Below the pieces are notes generated by a model. The model had not been told where the DNA came from. It did not search any database and saw only the letters and a list, made by a program, of their open reading frames with translations. Of a DNA stretch of 9,233 nucleotides, positions 1 through 6,144 are shown piece by piece (within the stretch, counting starts at the first letter, position 1; the number at the start of each line of letters is the position of its first letter). This stretch comes from an uncultured Oscillospiraceae bacterium (GTDB lineage: Bacteria > Bacillota_A > Clostridia > Oscillospirales > Oscillospiraceae). The stretch covers positions 1-9,233 of the forward strand of contig CAAFFR010000059.1 of NCBI GenBank assembly GCA_900762245.1. The letters run 5' to 3'. Position numbers and translations under genes: made by a program.

Positions 1-46
1 TAATGAGCCCGTTCCGGGTTGCTATCCACGTTGCATACAGAAGAAT

Positions 47-75
47 TTGACTTCCTGTTATTTCCATGTTATGAT
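47..75 (+). promoter_or_regulatory. Sigma-A type promoter for the DinB-like gene
   Basis: The sequence shows TTGACT at 47-52, a 17-base spacer and TATGAT at 70-75. Each hexamer matches the sigma-70/sigma-A consensus at 5 of 6 positions. Transcription would start near 82, giving a leader of about 40 bases with the ribosome site GGAGGGG at 111-117. This rules out the in-frame TTG at 78 as a start. Positions 1-46 show nothing I can assign. Confidence 0.7.
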
Positions 76-122
76 AGTTGCAAAGATGTGACAACTATGT
101 CATCCTGAACGGAGGGGACACC

Positions 123-827
123 ATGAATATTCGCTGTATCTGGGAGCATAACGCAGAGGATACCATCCTCTATGCCGAGGATTTCCCCGGTGCCTTTGCA
201 AGAGGAGAAACGTTGGAAACCGCCAAAGGGAAGATGCCCGGAGAGATCAGGGCGTATCTTCGCTGGAAGGGCGGCAGCAGCTTGGATACCACAGAAATCG
301 AGATCGTGCAGGAAAAGGCTTCGGACCTGCAGATCCGGGACGCAGATTCCGATGTTCTCTTCGACAGCGAGCAGCAGCCTTTGACCCGGGAAGCGTATGA
401 ACGCCTGAAAGCCCTTGCGCTGCGCTCTGCCGCGGATTTTCAGAAGCTGTACGATTCTGTTCCTGACAGAAATGTGAGCTGTCTGACGCCTCGTCAGACC
501 TTCTACGGTCCGGTGCCCCGGACGGCAGAGGAGATGTACCGCCATACCAAAAGCGTCAACGCCTACTACTTCGCCGAGATCGGCGTAGAGGCAGACAACG
601 AAGGCACCATCGCGGACTGCCGGCAGCGCGGTTTTGAAAAACTGGAGCAGCTTCCCGGATTTCTGGAAAGGCAAGCGGAGGAAGGAAGCTACGGCGAATG
701 GTGGTCACTGCGGAAGGTCCTGCGCCGTTTCCTCTGGCATGACCGCATCCATGCCAGAGCCATGTACCGCATGGCGGTGAAAACCTTTGGCTTGGAAAAA
801 ATCGTCAACCCATTTGGCTTTGCATAA
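123..827 (+). CDS. HicB-like/DinB-like two-domain protein
   Basis: The product is 234 residues. The start is the ATG at 123 because GGAGGGG lies 5 bases upstream and the promoter excludes the earlier TTG. Residues 1-50 resemble the HicB-type antitoxin fold, with a segment around 'DFPGAFARGETLE' and then a helix ending 'YLRW'. Residues from about 90 to 234 resemble the DinB/YfiT four-helix family. His141 ('MYRH') together with His206 and His210 ('FLWHDRIH', H-x3-H) would form the usual DinB metal triad. Some DinB-fold proteins are thiol-dependent transferases, but most have unknown substrates, so no reaction is assigned. No signal peptide or membrane segment is visible, so it is probably cytosolic. 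The next gene follows after 10 bases, implying one operon. No HicA toxin is adjacent, so a toxin-antitoxin role is not supported. Confidence 0.8.
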   Translation: MNIRCIWEHNAEDTILYAEDFPGAFARGETLETAKGKMPGEIRAYLRWKGGSSLDTTEIEIVQEKASDLQIRDADSDVLFDSEQQPLTREAYERLKALALRSAADFQKLYDSVPDRNVSCLTPRQTFYGPVPRTAEEMYRHTKSVNAYYFAEIGVEADNEGTIADCRQRGFEKLEQLPGFLERQAEEGSYGEWWSLRKVLRRFLWHDRIHARAMYRMAVKTFGLEKIVNPFGFA

Positions 828-837
828 GGAGGAAAAT

Positions 838-1095
838 GTGTTTATTTTGAGAAAGCGGCTGATGATGGACACCGATCCCCAGGAGCTTGCACGGGTGAAG
901 CAGATTCTGGACAAAAATGGGATCAAATATGAGGTAAAGACCACGGTTTCTGACAATGTGCTGTCCCGCAGCTTCAATGCCAAGGCGGCAGAAACCGTCC
1001 GCACCACCTATTCTGCCATGGAGACCCAGACCTATCTGTATCAGCTGTTCGTAAAGCCCAGTGACTATGCCAGGGCAAGTAATCTGGTATATTGA
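838..1095 (+). CDS. Small DUF2007-like protein
   Basis: The product is 85 residues and starts at GTG 838. The ribosome site AAGGAGG (826-832) overlaps the stop codon of the upstream gene and sits 5 bases before the GTG. The ATG at 836 is out of frame and meets a stop after four codons. The pattern 'TDPQELARVKQILDKNGI' near the N-terminus, and a C-terminal strand-helix 'FVKPSDYARASNLV', resemble DUF2007, small ferredoxin-like-fold proteins sometimes called putative signal-transducing proteins. No catalytic residues are evident and the function is unknown. Spacing makes it the second gene of a unit with the DinB-like gene. It converges with nrdG across a hairpin. Family assignment is by pattern memory only. 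Confidence 0.7.
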   Translation: MFILRKRLMMDTDPQELARVKQILDKNGIKYEVKTTVSDNVLSRSFNAKAAETVRTTYSAMETQTYLYQLFVKPSDYARASNLVY

Positions 1096-1102
1096 AAACA
1101 AC

Positions 1103-1140
1103 AAAAAATGCAGGTCGGGAAGAGATCCCCGACCTGCATT
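1103..1140 (-). terminator. Rho-independent terminator of the nrd operon
   Basis: A perfect 13-bp stem pairs 1107-1119 (AATGCAGGTCGGG) with 1128-1140 around an 8-base loop. Read on the minus strand, the stem is followed by TTTTTT (complement of 1103-1108) and then TTGTTTT, a standard U tract. It lies 7 bases after the nrdG stop and 8 bases beyond the convergent DUF2007-like stop. It may also slow plus-strand transcription, although the plus side lacks a U run. Confidence 0.85.
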
Positions 1141-1146
1141 CTGATT

Positions 1147-1659
1147 TCAATACTCACCCTGCCATCGTTTGCTGGCGGTCTCTACAGCCCTGCCTTCGGC
1201 AAGGCTCTTTTTTATGTCCAGAATCCGCTGGTTCCGGCTGCCCCGGAATGCAATCTCCAGGCTCTTCTGGGCCAGGATAAACCGTCCGTCAATAAGAATA
1301 TCAATGGACCGCAGCAGTTCTTTCTGGGCCTCAGAGCCCCTCAGAAGCTCCTCAAAAGTGTAGCCGGAATAGGAGGCTATCTCGTAGCCTTTTTCTTTCA
1401 GCACTCTTGCGAGGCGCGCAAAGCCTTCCGCCTGGGCAAAGGGCTCGCCGCCGGAGAAGGTGACACCCCGGCAAAGCGGATTGCTTTCCACGATCTCCAC
1501 AACTGCCTCCACCGGAATCCGGGTGCCGCAGCCAAAAGCCCAGGTTTCGGGGTTATGGCAGCCGGGGCAGTGATGGGGACAGCCCTGGGAAAAAATGGTG
1601 GTGCGGATGCCGGGACCGTCTACAATGCTGTCGGAAACGATGCCGCTTAACTCAAGCAT
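1147..1659 (-). CDS. nrdG: Anaerobic ribonucleotide reductase activating protein NrdG
   Basis: The product is 170 residues, normal length for NrdG. It is a radical-SAM enzyme that uses a [4Fe-4S] cluster and S-adenosylmethionine to generate the glycyl radical on class III ribonucleotide reductase. The cluster motif C-x3-C-x2-C is Cys27, Cys31 and Cys34 ('CPHHCPGC'), and the SAM-binding 'GGEP' is at residues 70-73. The N-terminal 'SDSIVDGPGIRTTIF' is typical of the family. Its ATG overlaps the last 8 bases of the preceding glycyl-radical ORF (ATGCTTGA). No good ribosome site precedes it, so translation is probably coupled to that ORF. It is the last gene before the terminator at 1103-1140. Its substrate glycine here appears to sit on the separate 53-residue protein. 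Confidence 0.95.
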   Translation of the reverse strand: MLELSGIVSDSIVDGPGIRTTIFSQGCPHHCPGCHNPETWAFGCGTRIPVEAVVEIVESNPLCRGVTFSGGEPFAQAEGFARLARVLKEKGYEIASYSGYTFEELLRGSEAQKELLRSIDILIDGRFILAQKSLEIAFRGSRNQRILDIKKSLAEGRAVETASKRWQGEY

Positions 1660-1813
1660 TGCCGTTCAGGCCGTGCTTCACACGGTCACGCTCCTCAGCC
1701 CGCTTGGCATCGTTCCACTTGTCCATGGTGCCTACCAGATAACCGGTGATGCGGCGGATGCGCTCAAAGCCAACACCCTGGCCCAGCTTTTCGTTCTTGG
1801 ATTTGACAGTCAT
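1652..1813 (-). CDS. Separate NrdD glycyl-radical domain, 53 residues
   Basis: This short ORF encodes the C-terminal glycyl-radical segment normally fused to class III ribonucleotide reductase. Residues 15-29 read 'GFERIRRITGYLVGT'. RITGYL corresponds to the R-V-C-G-Y-L radical loop of other NrdD proteins, making Gly24 (codon 1742-1744) the predicted radical site. The tail 'WNDAKRAEERDRVKHG' also matches NrdD C-termini. It has its own near-perfect ribosome site, AAGGAGG on the minus strand (complement of 1822-1828), 8 bases before the ATG at 1813. It starts 106 bases after the large NrdD stop and in a different frame, so it is not a simple readthrough. It overlaps the nrdG start by 8 bases. 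It presumably docks on the large chain as a detachable radical domain, comparable in principle to GrcA/YfiD, which replaces the damaged radical domain of pyruvate formate-lyase. Confidence 0.9.
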   Translation of the reverse strand: MTVKSKNEKLGQGVGFERIRRITGYLVGTMDKWNDAKRAEERDRVKHGLNGNA

Positions 1814-1849
1814 AAAAAGTACCTCCTTAGTACCAATAGGGGATGTAAG

Positions 1850-1876
1850 GCATACGGGGAATGCAGTCCCTCATGC
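1850..1876 (-). other. mRNA hairpin between the two NrdD ORFs
   Basis: On the minus strand, GCAT pairs with ATGC and GGGA with TCCC around a 6-base loop, with a G-T wobble and an A-G mismatch between the two stems. No U tract follows, so it is not a terminator. It lies between the stop of the large nrdD ORF and the ribosome site of the glycyl-radical ORF. It could affect mRNA processing or the ratio of the two chains. The structure is modest in strength and may be chance. Confidence 0.3.
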
Positions 1877-1919
1877 ACCATTATTATTACAAAACAGGAA
1901 TCTGATTACTGTGACAAGA

Positions 1920-4202
1920 TCACTCAATGCCCTGGAAAGCAGGCATCTGGGGGTACAGGCGCTTGAGCTCTTCGATGCGCTCAGGGGCGATCTCCTCGCC
2001 CTCATGCCGGCCGCAGCGGGGGCAGACATCTCCGATGATGCCCACATAGCCGCAGATGGGGTCACGGTCAACGGGGTGGTTAATAGAGCCGTAGCCGATG
2101 CCGAAGTCATGCATGCAGCGGACCACAGACTCGAAGGCTTCCACATTCCGGGCGGTGTCGCCGTCCAGCTCCACATAGCTGATGTGGCCTGCGTTGCACA
2201 GGGCGTGGTAAGGGGCTTCCAGACGGATCTTGTCATAGACGGAAATGGGATGCCAGACGGGGATGTGGAAGGAATTGGTGTAGTATTCCCGGTCGGTGAT
2301 GCCCTTGATCTTGCCGAAGCGCTTCTGGTCCATGCGGATGAAGCGGCCGGAGAGGCCTTCGGCGGGAGTTGCCAGCAGGGAGAAGTTCATCTTCAGCTCC
2401 TGAGATTTCTCGTCGCAGAATTTGCGCATGAAGCCGATGATCTCCAGGCCCTTCTTCTGAATCTCCTCGTTCTTACCGGGGTTCTGGCCGTAGAGATTGG
2501 TGAGGGTCTCGGCCAGTCCGATGAAGCCGATGGACAGAGTGCCGTGCTTCAGGACCTCCCGCAGGTCATCCTGCAATGTCAGCTGGTCGGAATCCAGCCA
2601 GACGCCCTGGCCCATCAGGAAGGGATAGTTGTAGATATGCTTGCTGGCCTGAATCTCGAAGCGGTCCAGCAGCTGCTGGGCTACCAGCTCCAGCATGCCG
2701 TGAAGCTTCTCGTAGAAGATTTCCTCGTCGCCGTCACTTTCGATAGCCAGTCGGGGCAGATTGATGGAGGTGAAGGACAGGTTGCCGCGGGAATAGGAGA
2801 TCTCCCGGGTGGGATCGTAGACGTTGCCCATGACGCGGGTACGGCAGCCCATGGTGGCAACTTCCGTTTCGGGACGGCCGGGGACATAGTACTGCAGATT
2901 GAAGGGGGAGTCCAGGAAGGTATAGTTGGGGAACAGGCGCTTGGCGCTGACCTTGCAGCTCAGACGGAACAGGTCGTAGTTGGGATCTTCCTCGTTGTAG
3001 TTGACACCTTCCTTGACCTTGAAGATGTGGATGGGGAAAATACAGGTCTCGCCATGGCCCAGACCGGCATCCAGAGCCAGCAGAATGTTGCGGATGACCA
3101 TACGGCCCTCAGGGGAGACATCGGTACCGTAGTTGATGGAGGAGAAGGGAGTCTGGGCACCGGCACGGGAGTGCATGGTGTTCAGATTGTGAACGAAGCC
3201 CTCCATGGCCTGCTGGGTATCCCGGTTGGTTTTCTTATAGGCACGGATGGAAGCCCGGGTGAGGAGCTTGTGGGCCATTTCGGGGGAAATGCCGTACTGC
3301 TTTGCCAGTCCTTCGGATACAGCGGCGATGTAGGCGGCGCTGCTTTCCAGCTTGGCAGTCTCACCGGTGGAAGCTTCCGCAGCTTCAATAATGGCGGTGA
3401 CGGCAGCGGTTTCATCGCTCAGGTCCAGATAGTCCTCCACAGCATCCTTCAGACGGCGGGTAAAGGCCTTGCGGTAGGTCTTGGCAACGCCTTCGGCCAT
3501 GCCGTAGTCAAAGTTGGGGATGGACTGTCCGCCGTGCTGGTCATTCTGGTTAGACTGGATGGCGATGGCAGCCAGTGCGGCATAGCTCTGAATGGAATTG
3601 GGCTCCCGCAGATAACCATGACCGGTGGAGAAGCCGCCATGGAACAGCTTCAGAATGTCGATCTGGCAGCAGGTGGTGGTGAGGCTGTAGAAGTCGAAGT
3701 CGTGGATATGGATGTCACCGTTGCGGTAGGCCCTGGCATGCTCGGGACGGAGCAGATAGATCTCGTTGTAAGCCTTGGCACCGGCGCTGCCGATCTGCAG
3801 CATGGAGCCCATGGCGGTATTACCGTCGATGTTGGCGTTGTCCCGCTTCATATCGCTGATGCGGGCATCGATATTGGTGATCTCATCGATGGTCTTCATC
3901 AGGCTGAAGTTGGCCTCTCTTGCCCGGGTGCGGTTGGCCCGGTAGAGAATGTAGGCCTTGGCAGCGGCGCTGAAGCCGTGGTTCATCAGCTGGCGCTCCA
4001 CGGTGTCCTGAATGGCCTCAATGTTGGGGGCCTGGGTGGAGAAGCGGCTCTCCAGCTCCCGCTGGACATCGTTGGCGACCCGGGCAGCGTCGGCAGCATT
4101 GCCGTCACCGGAAGCCTCCAGGGAACGGAGGATCGCAGCAGCGATTTTATTCTGATCGTATAAAACAACGCGGCCATCGCGCTTAATGATGCTCTGGATC
4201 AT
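1920..4202 (-). CDS. nrdD: Class III ribonucleotide reductase large chain, lacking the glycyl loop
   Basis: The product is 760 residues from the ATG at 4202. It reduces ribonucleoside triphosphates to deoxy forms without oxygen. The N-terminal ~90 residues form an ATP-cone ('MIQSIIKRDGR...'). The catalytic body shows 'TTCCQIDILKLFHGGF', 'NDQHGGQSIPNFDY', 'MGCRTRVMGN' and 'RGNLSFTSINLPR', all typical of NrdD. Near the C-terminus Cys717, Cys727 and Cys730 ('ICGYVG...DVCPRCGR') belong to the zinc-site region. Where family members continue into the RI/VxGYL radical loop, this one has about 28 unrelated residues and a stop. The loop is on the 53-residue ORF downstream. In-frame starts at ATG 4280 (GGAGG 10 bases upstream) and GTG 4310 also exist. 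I prefer 4202 because the ATP-cone begins there, the 26-codon extension uses ATA and CAA codons uncommon in the gene, and an NrdR box would fall inside it. The 4202 ribosome site is weak, so the start is uncertain. Confidence 0.93.
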   Translation of the reverse strand: MIQSIIKRDGRVVLYDQNKIAAAILRSLEASGDGNAADAARVANDVQRELESRFSTQAPNIEAIQDTVERQLMNHGFSAAAKAYILYRANRTRAREANFSLMKTIDEITNIDARISDMKRDNANIDGNTAMGSMLQIGSAGAKAYNEIYLLRPEHARAYRNGDIHIHDFDFYSLTTTCCQIDILKLFHGGFSTGHGYLREPNSIQSYAALAAIAIQSNQNDQHGGQSIPNFDYGMAEGVAKTYRKAFTRRLKDAVEDYLDLSDETAAVTAIIEAAEASTGETAKLESSAAYIAAVSEGLAKQYGISPEMAHKLLTRASIRAYKKTNRDTQQAMEGFVHNLNTMHSRAGAQTPFSSINYGTDVSPEGRMVIRNILLALDAGLGHGETCIFPIHIFKVKEGVNYNEEDPNYDLFRLSCKVSAKRLFPNYTFLDSPFNLQYYVPGRPETEVATMGCRTRVMGNVYDPTREISYSRGNLSFTSINLPRLAIESDGDEEIFYEKLHGMLELVAQQLLDRFEIQASKHIYNYPFLMGQGVWLDSDQLTLQDDLREVLKHGTLSIGFIGLAETLTNLYGQNPGKNEEIQKKGLEIIGFMRKFCDEKSQELKMNFSLLATPAEGLSGRFIRMDQKRFGKIKGITDREYYTNSFHIPVWHPISVYDKIRLEAPYHALCNAGHISYVELDGDTARNVEAFESVVRCMHDFGIGYGSINHPVDRDPICGYVGIIGDVCPRCGRHEGEEIAPERIEELKRLYPQMPAFQGIE

Positions 4203-4261
4203 AGATATTGTCTCGACTTTCTTCTGGAATTGAGGGAGAGGGAGCCGGATTCCGGCGTAAG

Positions 4262-4309
4262 ACACTATATGTTGTGCCATGTTCTCGAAACCTCCACAAT
4301 ATATTGCCA
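4262..4309 (-). promoter_or_regulatory. Tandem NrdR boxes upstream of nrdD
   Basis: Two 16-bp palindromes match the NrdR box consensus (acaCwAtATaTwGtgt). Box A at 4262-4277, ACACTATATGTTGTGC, matches 14 of 16. Box B at 4294-4309, CCACAATATATTGCCA, matches 12 of 16 with a perfect CAATATATTG core. Their centres are 32 bp apart, about three helical turns, which is the known arrangement for the cooperative Zn/ATP-cone repressor NrdR. Box B overlaps the candidate -10. This predicts repression of the operon when dATP is abundant. Confidence 0.85.
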
Positions 4310-4329
4310 CAACAGGTGCTGTTTGTCAA
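4301..4329 (-). promoter_or_regulatory. nrdD: Candidate nrdD promoter
   Basis: On the minus strand there is a perfect -35 TTGACA (complement of 4324-4329), 17 bases, then a weak -10 CAATAT (complement of 4301-4306) lying inside NrdR box B. The spacer contains a small palindrome, AACAG-CAC-CTGTT. Transcription would begin near 4294, giving a leader of about 90 bases to the ATG at 4202. The poor -10 makes this tentative. Confidence 0.5.
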
Positions 4330-4359
4330 GATACAATCCGGTAACAAAACCGTTGCGGT

Positions 4360-4380
4360 GGAGGGAAAACCTCCTTTTTT
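4360..4380 (+). other. Terminator-like hairpin in the nrd upstream region
   Basis: GGAGG (4360-4364), a GAAAA loop and CCTCC (4370-4374) are followed by TTTTTT on the plus strand, the form of a short intrinsic terminator. No plus-strand gene feeds it. On the minus strand the same bases read AAAAAAGGAGG, a ribosome-site look-alike with no start codon after it. The role is unknown. Confidence 0.25.
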
Positions 4381-4407
4381 ACAGTATCTTTGGTGGCTGA
4401 GTGGAGG

Positions 4408-4423
4408 ATACCATATATTGTGG
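4408..4423 (-). promoter_or_regulatory. Third, solitary NrdR-like box
   Basis: Read on the minus strand, CCACAATATATGGTAT matches the NrdR consensus at 13 of 16 positions. It is centred about 114 bp upstream of box B and has no partner at 32 bp on either side. It could be an auxiliary site or a chance AT-rich match. Confidence 0.4.
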
Positions 4424-4466
4424 GCAATAAACCGGACTTTTCCAGGAAAATGGGAAATTGTGGATA

Positions 4467-4641
4467 AAGCCTTCCCCCGGGGGGAAGGTGGCACGGCGTA
4501 AGCCGTGACGGATGAGGGGTGGCGTGCAGTTTCAAATCCGGAATAGGTCTGAAATATAGTGCAAATCGTAACATTACCGCCCGCATTCCTCATCAGTCAA
4601 AAATCAAAGATTTTTGCCAGCTTCCCCCCGGGGGAAGCCTT
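4467..4641. repeat. Inverted-repeat (MITE-like) element with hairpin arms
   Basis: The left arm (4467-4524) and the reverse complement of the right arm (4582-4641) share three blocks: an AAG(C/G)CTTCCCCCGGGGGG start, then AAG(G/C)TGGCA, then TGAC(G/T)GATGAGG. Between the second and third blocks each arm has a perfect hairpin of different sequence: CACGGC/GCCGTG at 4492-4507 and CAAAAATC/GATTTTTG at 4598-4616. The core (4525-4581) has no gene. The CTTCCCCC/GGGGGAAG palindromes and GATGAGG blocks resemble dispersed intergenic repeats I associate with Oscillospiraceae genomes. No transposase and no obvious target duplication are seen. It lies between the nrd control region and the end of the transporter gene. 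Confidence 0.75.
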
Positions 4642-4675
4642 GGGCGCTCCCGCGCCAGCGTATCGAACAAAATAT

Positions 4676-4707
4676 ACCGGCCCGTACCTTTCTTGGTACG
4701 GGCCGGT
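4676..4707 (-). terminator. Terminator of the symporter gene
   Basis: A perfect 13-bp GC-rich stem pairs 4676-4688 with 4695-4707 around a 6-base loop. It starts 6 bases after the transporter stop codon. On the minus strand it is followed by ATATTTTGTT. On the plus strand a short TTTTT run follows, so it may work both ways. Confidence 0.8.
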
Positions 4708-4713
4708 GGCTTT

Positions 4714-6132
4714 TTAATATTTTCTGGAGAGGAGTGCTTCTGCTTCGGATCTGGTGATCTCACCGGAATTGCATTTTGCCATGATCTGCACATCCTTATC
4801 GTTGAGCTTGTAGCCCAGATAGAAGAAGGTGGAGATGATCATGCCGATGACGGGCACCAGTGCATAGACGATCCACAGACCGTTCAAAGCGGCAGGAGAC
4901 TGCTGGATGTTCATGGCAGCCAGCTGCTCGAAGCTTTCTGCCTCCACACTGATCCAGCCAAAGAGACCCAGCAGGAACAGAGCCAGAGAGGAAGACACCG
5001 CACCGGTGATCTTCACAGAGAAGGTCTGGATGGCGAAGGTGATGCCCTTGGCGCTGATGCCGGATTTGTACTGACCGTATTCGGCGCAGTCGGGAGTGAA
5101 CATAAAGGCCAGGATGCCTACGATACTCATGGGCACAGTGCGGATGACGGTAAGAGTCAGGAAGATGCCCTGGTTGTCATAGCCCAGGAAATAGATGGCA
5201 AGACCCATGACCACACAGACCATGTTGCACCAGAACAGGGTCTTAAACTTGTCGAAACGCTTCAAAATGGTGGGCATCAGCATGGCGGCAAAGACACCGG
5301 GCACCATATTCAGAATATTCAGCACAATGGAGAACAGGGAGTTGCCGAAGAGGTAGAAAGAGGCAAACAGCAGCACTGCGTTGAAGGTCTTCAGAGCGTC
5401 GGTGGCCATATAGCCGCCGTAGTAGATCAGCAGGTATTTGTTGCTCTTTAGGTAGGTAAACATCTGGCGGGGAGAGAAATTCTCGTCCTCCTGCTCAGGC
5501 TTGTAGTTGCGTTCCTTGCAGTTGATGTTCAGAGGCACCATGGTCAGTGCGCTGAAGATGGAAAGAATGGCGACCGCCATGGTGGCGCTCATGCCCACCT
5601 GCTCACTGATCAGCAGAGGCAGCACCACGCCGTAAATCAGCACACCGCCGCCGGAGAAAACGCGGTTGATGGAAAGCAGGGTGTTGCGTTCCTGCAGGTT
5701 GTCGGTCATGGTGTTCAGCATGGCATAGGCAGGCACGTCTGTCAGGGTATAGACCGTATCCCACAGCAGATAGGCAACGCCGAACCAAATGAGCTTGCCG
5801 GTTTCCGACAGGGCAGAGGGAATGGAGAAGAGAATGATGGTGACAACAGGGATCAGTGCCGTGGCGATCCGCAGCCAGGGCAGGCTCTTCTGCCCGTTTT
5901 TGAATTTGACCTTGTCAAAAATGAAGCCGAAAATGGGATCGTTGATAGCATCCCAGACCTTCACGATCAGCAGCACCACAGCGACTTTTGCCAGATTGAT
6001 GCCCTGCATGGCAAGATAAGTGGAGATAAAGGCGGCGGTGATGTTGTAGTAGATATTCTGTCCCACGAAATAGGTCCAGTAGCTGATGCGCTCCTTTTTC
6101 GTGGTCATATATTCCGGATGTTTGTCTTTCAT
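4714..6132 (-). CDS. GPH-family sugar:cation symporter (MFS)
   Basis: The product is 472 residues, a typical length for the glycoside-pentoside-hexuronide:cation symporters (MelB/UidB/XynB type, MFS_2 domain). About 12 hydrophobic segments are visible. The helix 2 region 'VWDAINDPIFGFIFDK' (residues 59-74) carries Asp61 and Asp65 at the positions of the MelB cation-site aspartates, followed by the loop 'KFKNGQKSLPWL', also family-like. It should import a glycoside, pentose or hexuronide with Na+ or H+ across the cytoplasmic membrane. The substrate cannot be read from sequence. The start at ATG 6132 is supported by AAGGAGC 7 bases upstream. The stop codon of the 46-residue ORF overlaps this ribosome site, suggesting coupled translation. 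Divergence from the Gfo/Idh/MocA gene suggests a joint catabolic role. Confidence 0.92.
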   Translation of the reverse strand: MKDKHPEYMTTKKERISYWTYFVGQNIYYNITAAFISTYLAMQGINLAKVAVVLLIVKVWDAINDPIFGFIFDKVKFKNGQKSLPWLRIATALIPVVTIILFSIPSALSETGKLIWFGVAYLLWDTVYTLTDVPAYAMLNTMTDNLQERNTLLSINRVFSGGGVLIYGVVLPLLISEQVGMSATMAVAILSIFSALTMVPLNINCKERNYKPEQEDENFSPRQMFTYLKSNKYLLIYYGGYMATDALKTFNAVLLFASFYLFGNSLFSIVLNILNMVPGVFAAMLMPTILKRFDKFKTLFWCNMVCVVMGLAIYFLGYDNQGIFLTLTVIRTVPMSIVGILAFMFTPDCAEYGQYKSGISAKGITFAIQTFSVKITGAVSSSLALFLLGLFGWISVEAESFEQLAAMNIQQSPAALNGLWIVYALVPVIGMIISTFFYLGYKLNDKDVQIMAKCNSGEITRSEAEALLSRKY

Positions 6133-6144
6133 AGGTTTGCTCCT

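Noticed and set aside
123..273. HicB half of a toxin-antitoxin module
   Set aside because: No HicA-like double-stranded-RNA-binding toxin ORF lies next to it on either strand, and the protein continues into a DinB-like domain.
1811..1922. Possible sequencing frameshift or intron dividing nrdD
   Set aside because: The small ORF has its own strong ribosome site and ATG, the gap is 106 bases, and the large chain has an extra tail. A single frameshift would not create these. No intron or homing endonuclease features are visible in the short gap.
1746..4163. An 805-codon plus-strand open frame across the nrdD region
   Set aside because: It is antisense to nrdD, which has clear family motifs throughout. 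The long frame results from strong third-position GC bias. Its Gly/Val/Asp-rich translation resembles no protein I know.
4519..5451. A 310-codon plus-strand open frame over the transporter region
   Set aside because: It is antisense to the symporter, is His/Gln/Gly-rich and low in complexity, and starts inside a repeat.
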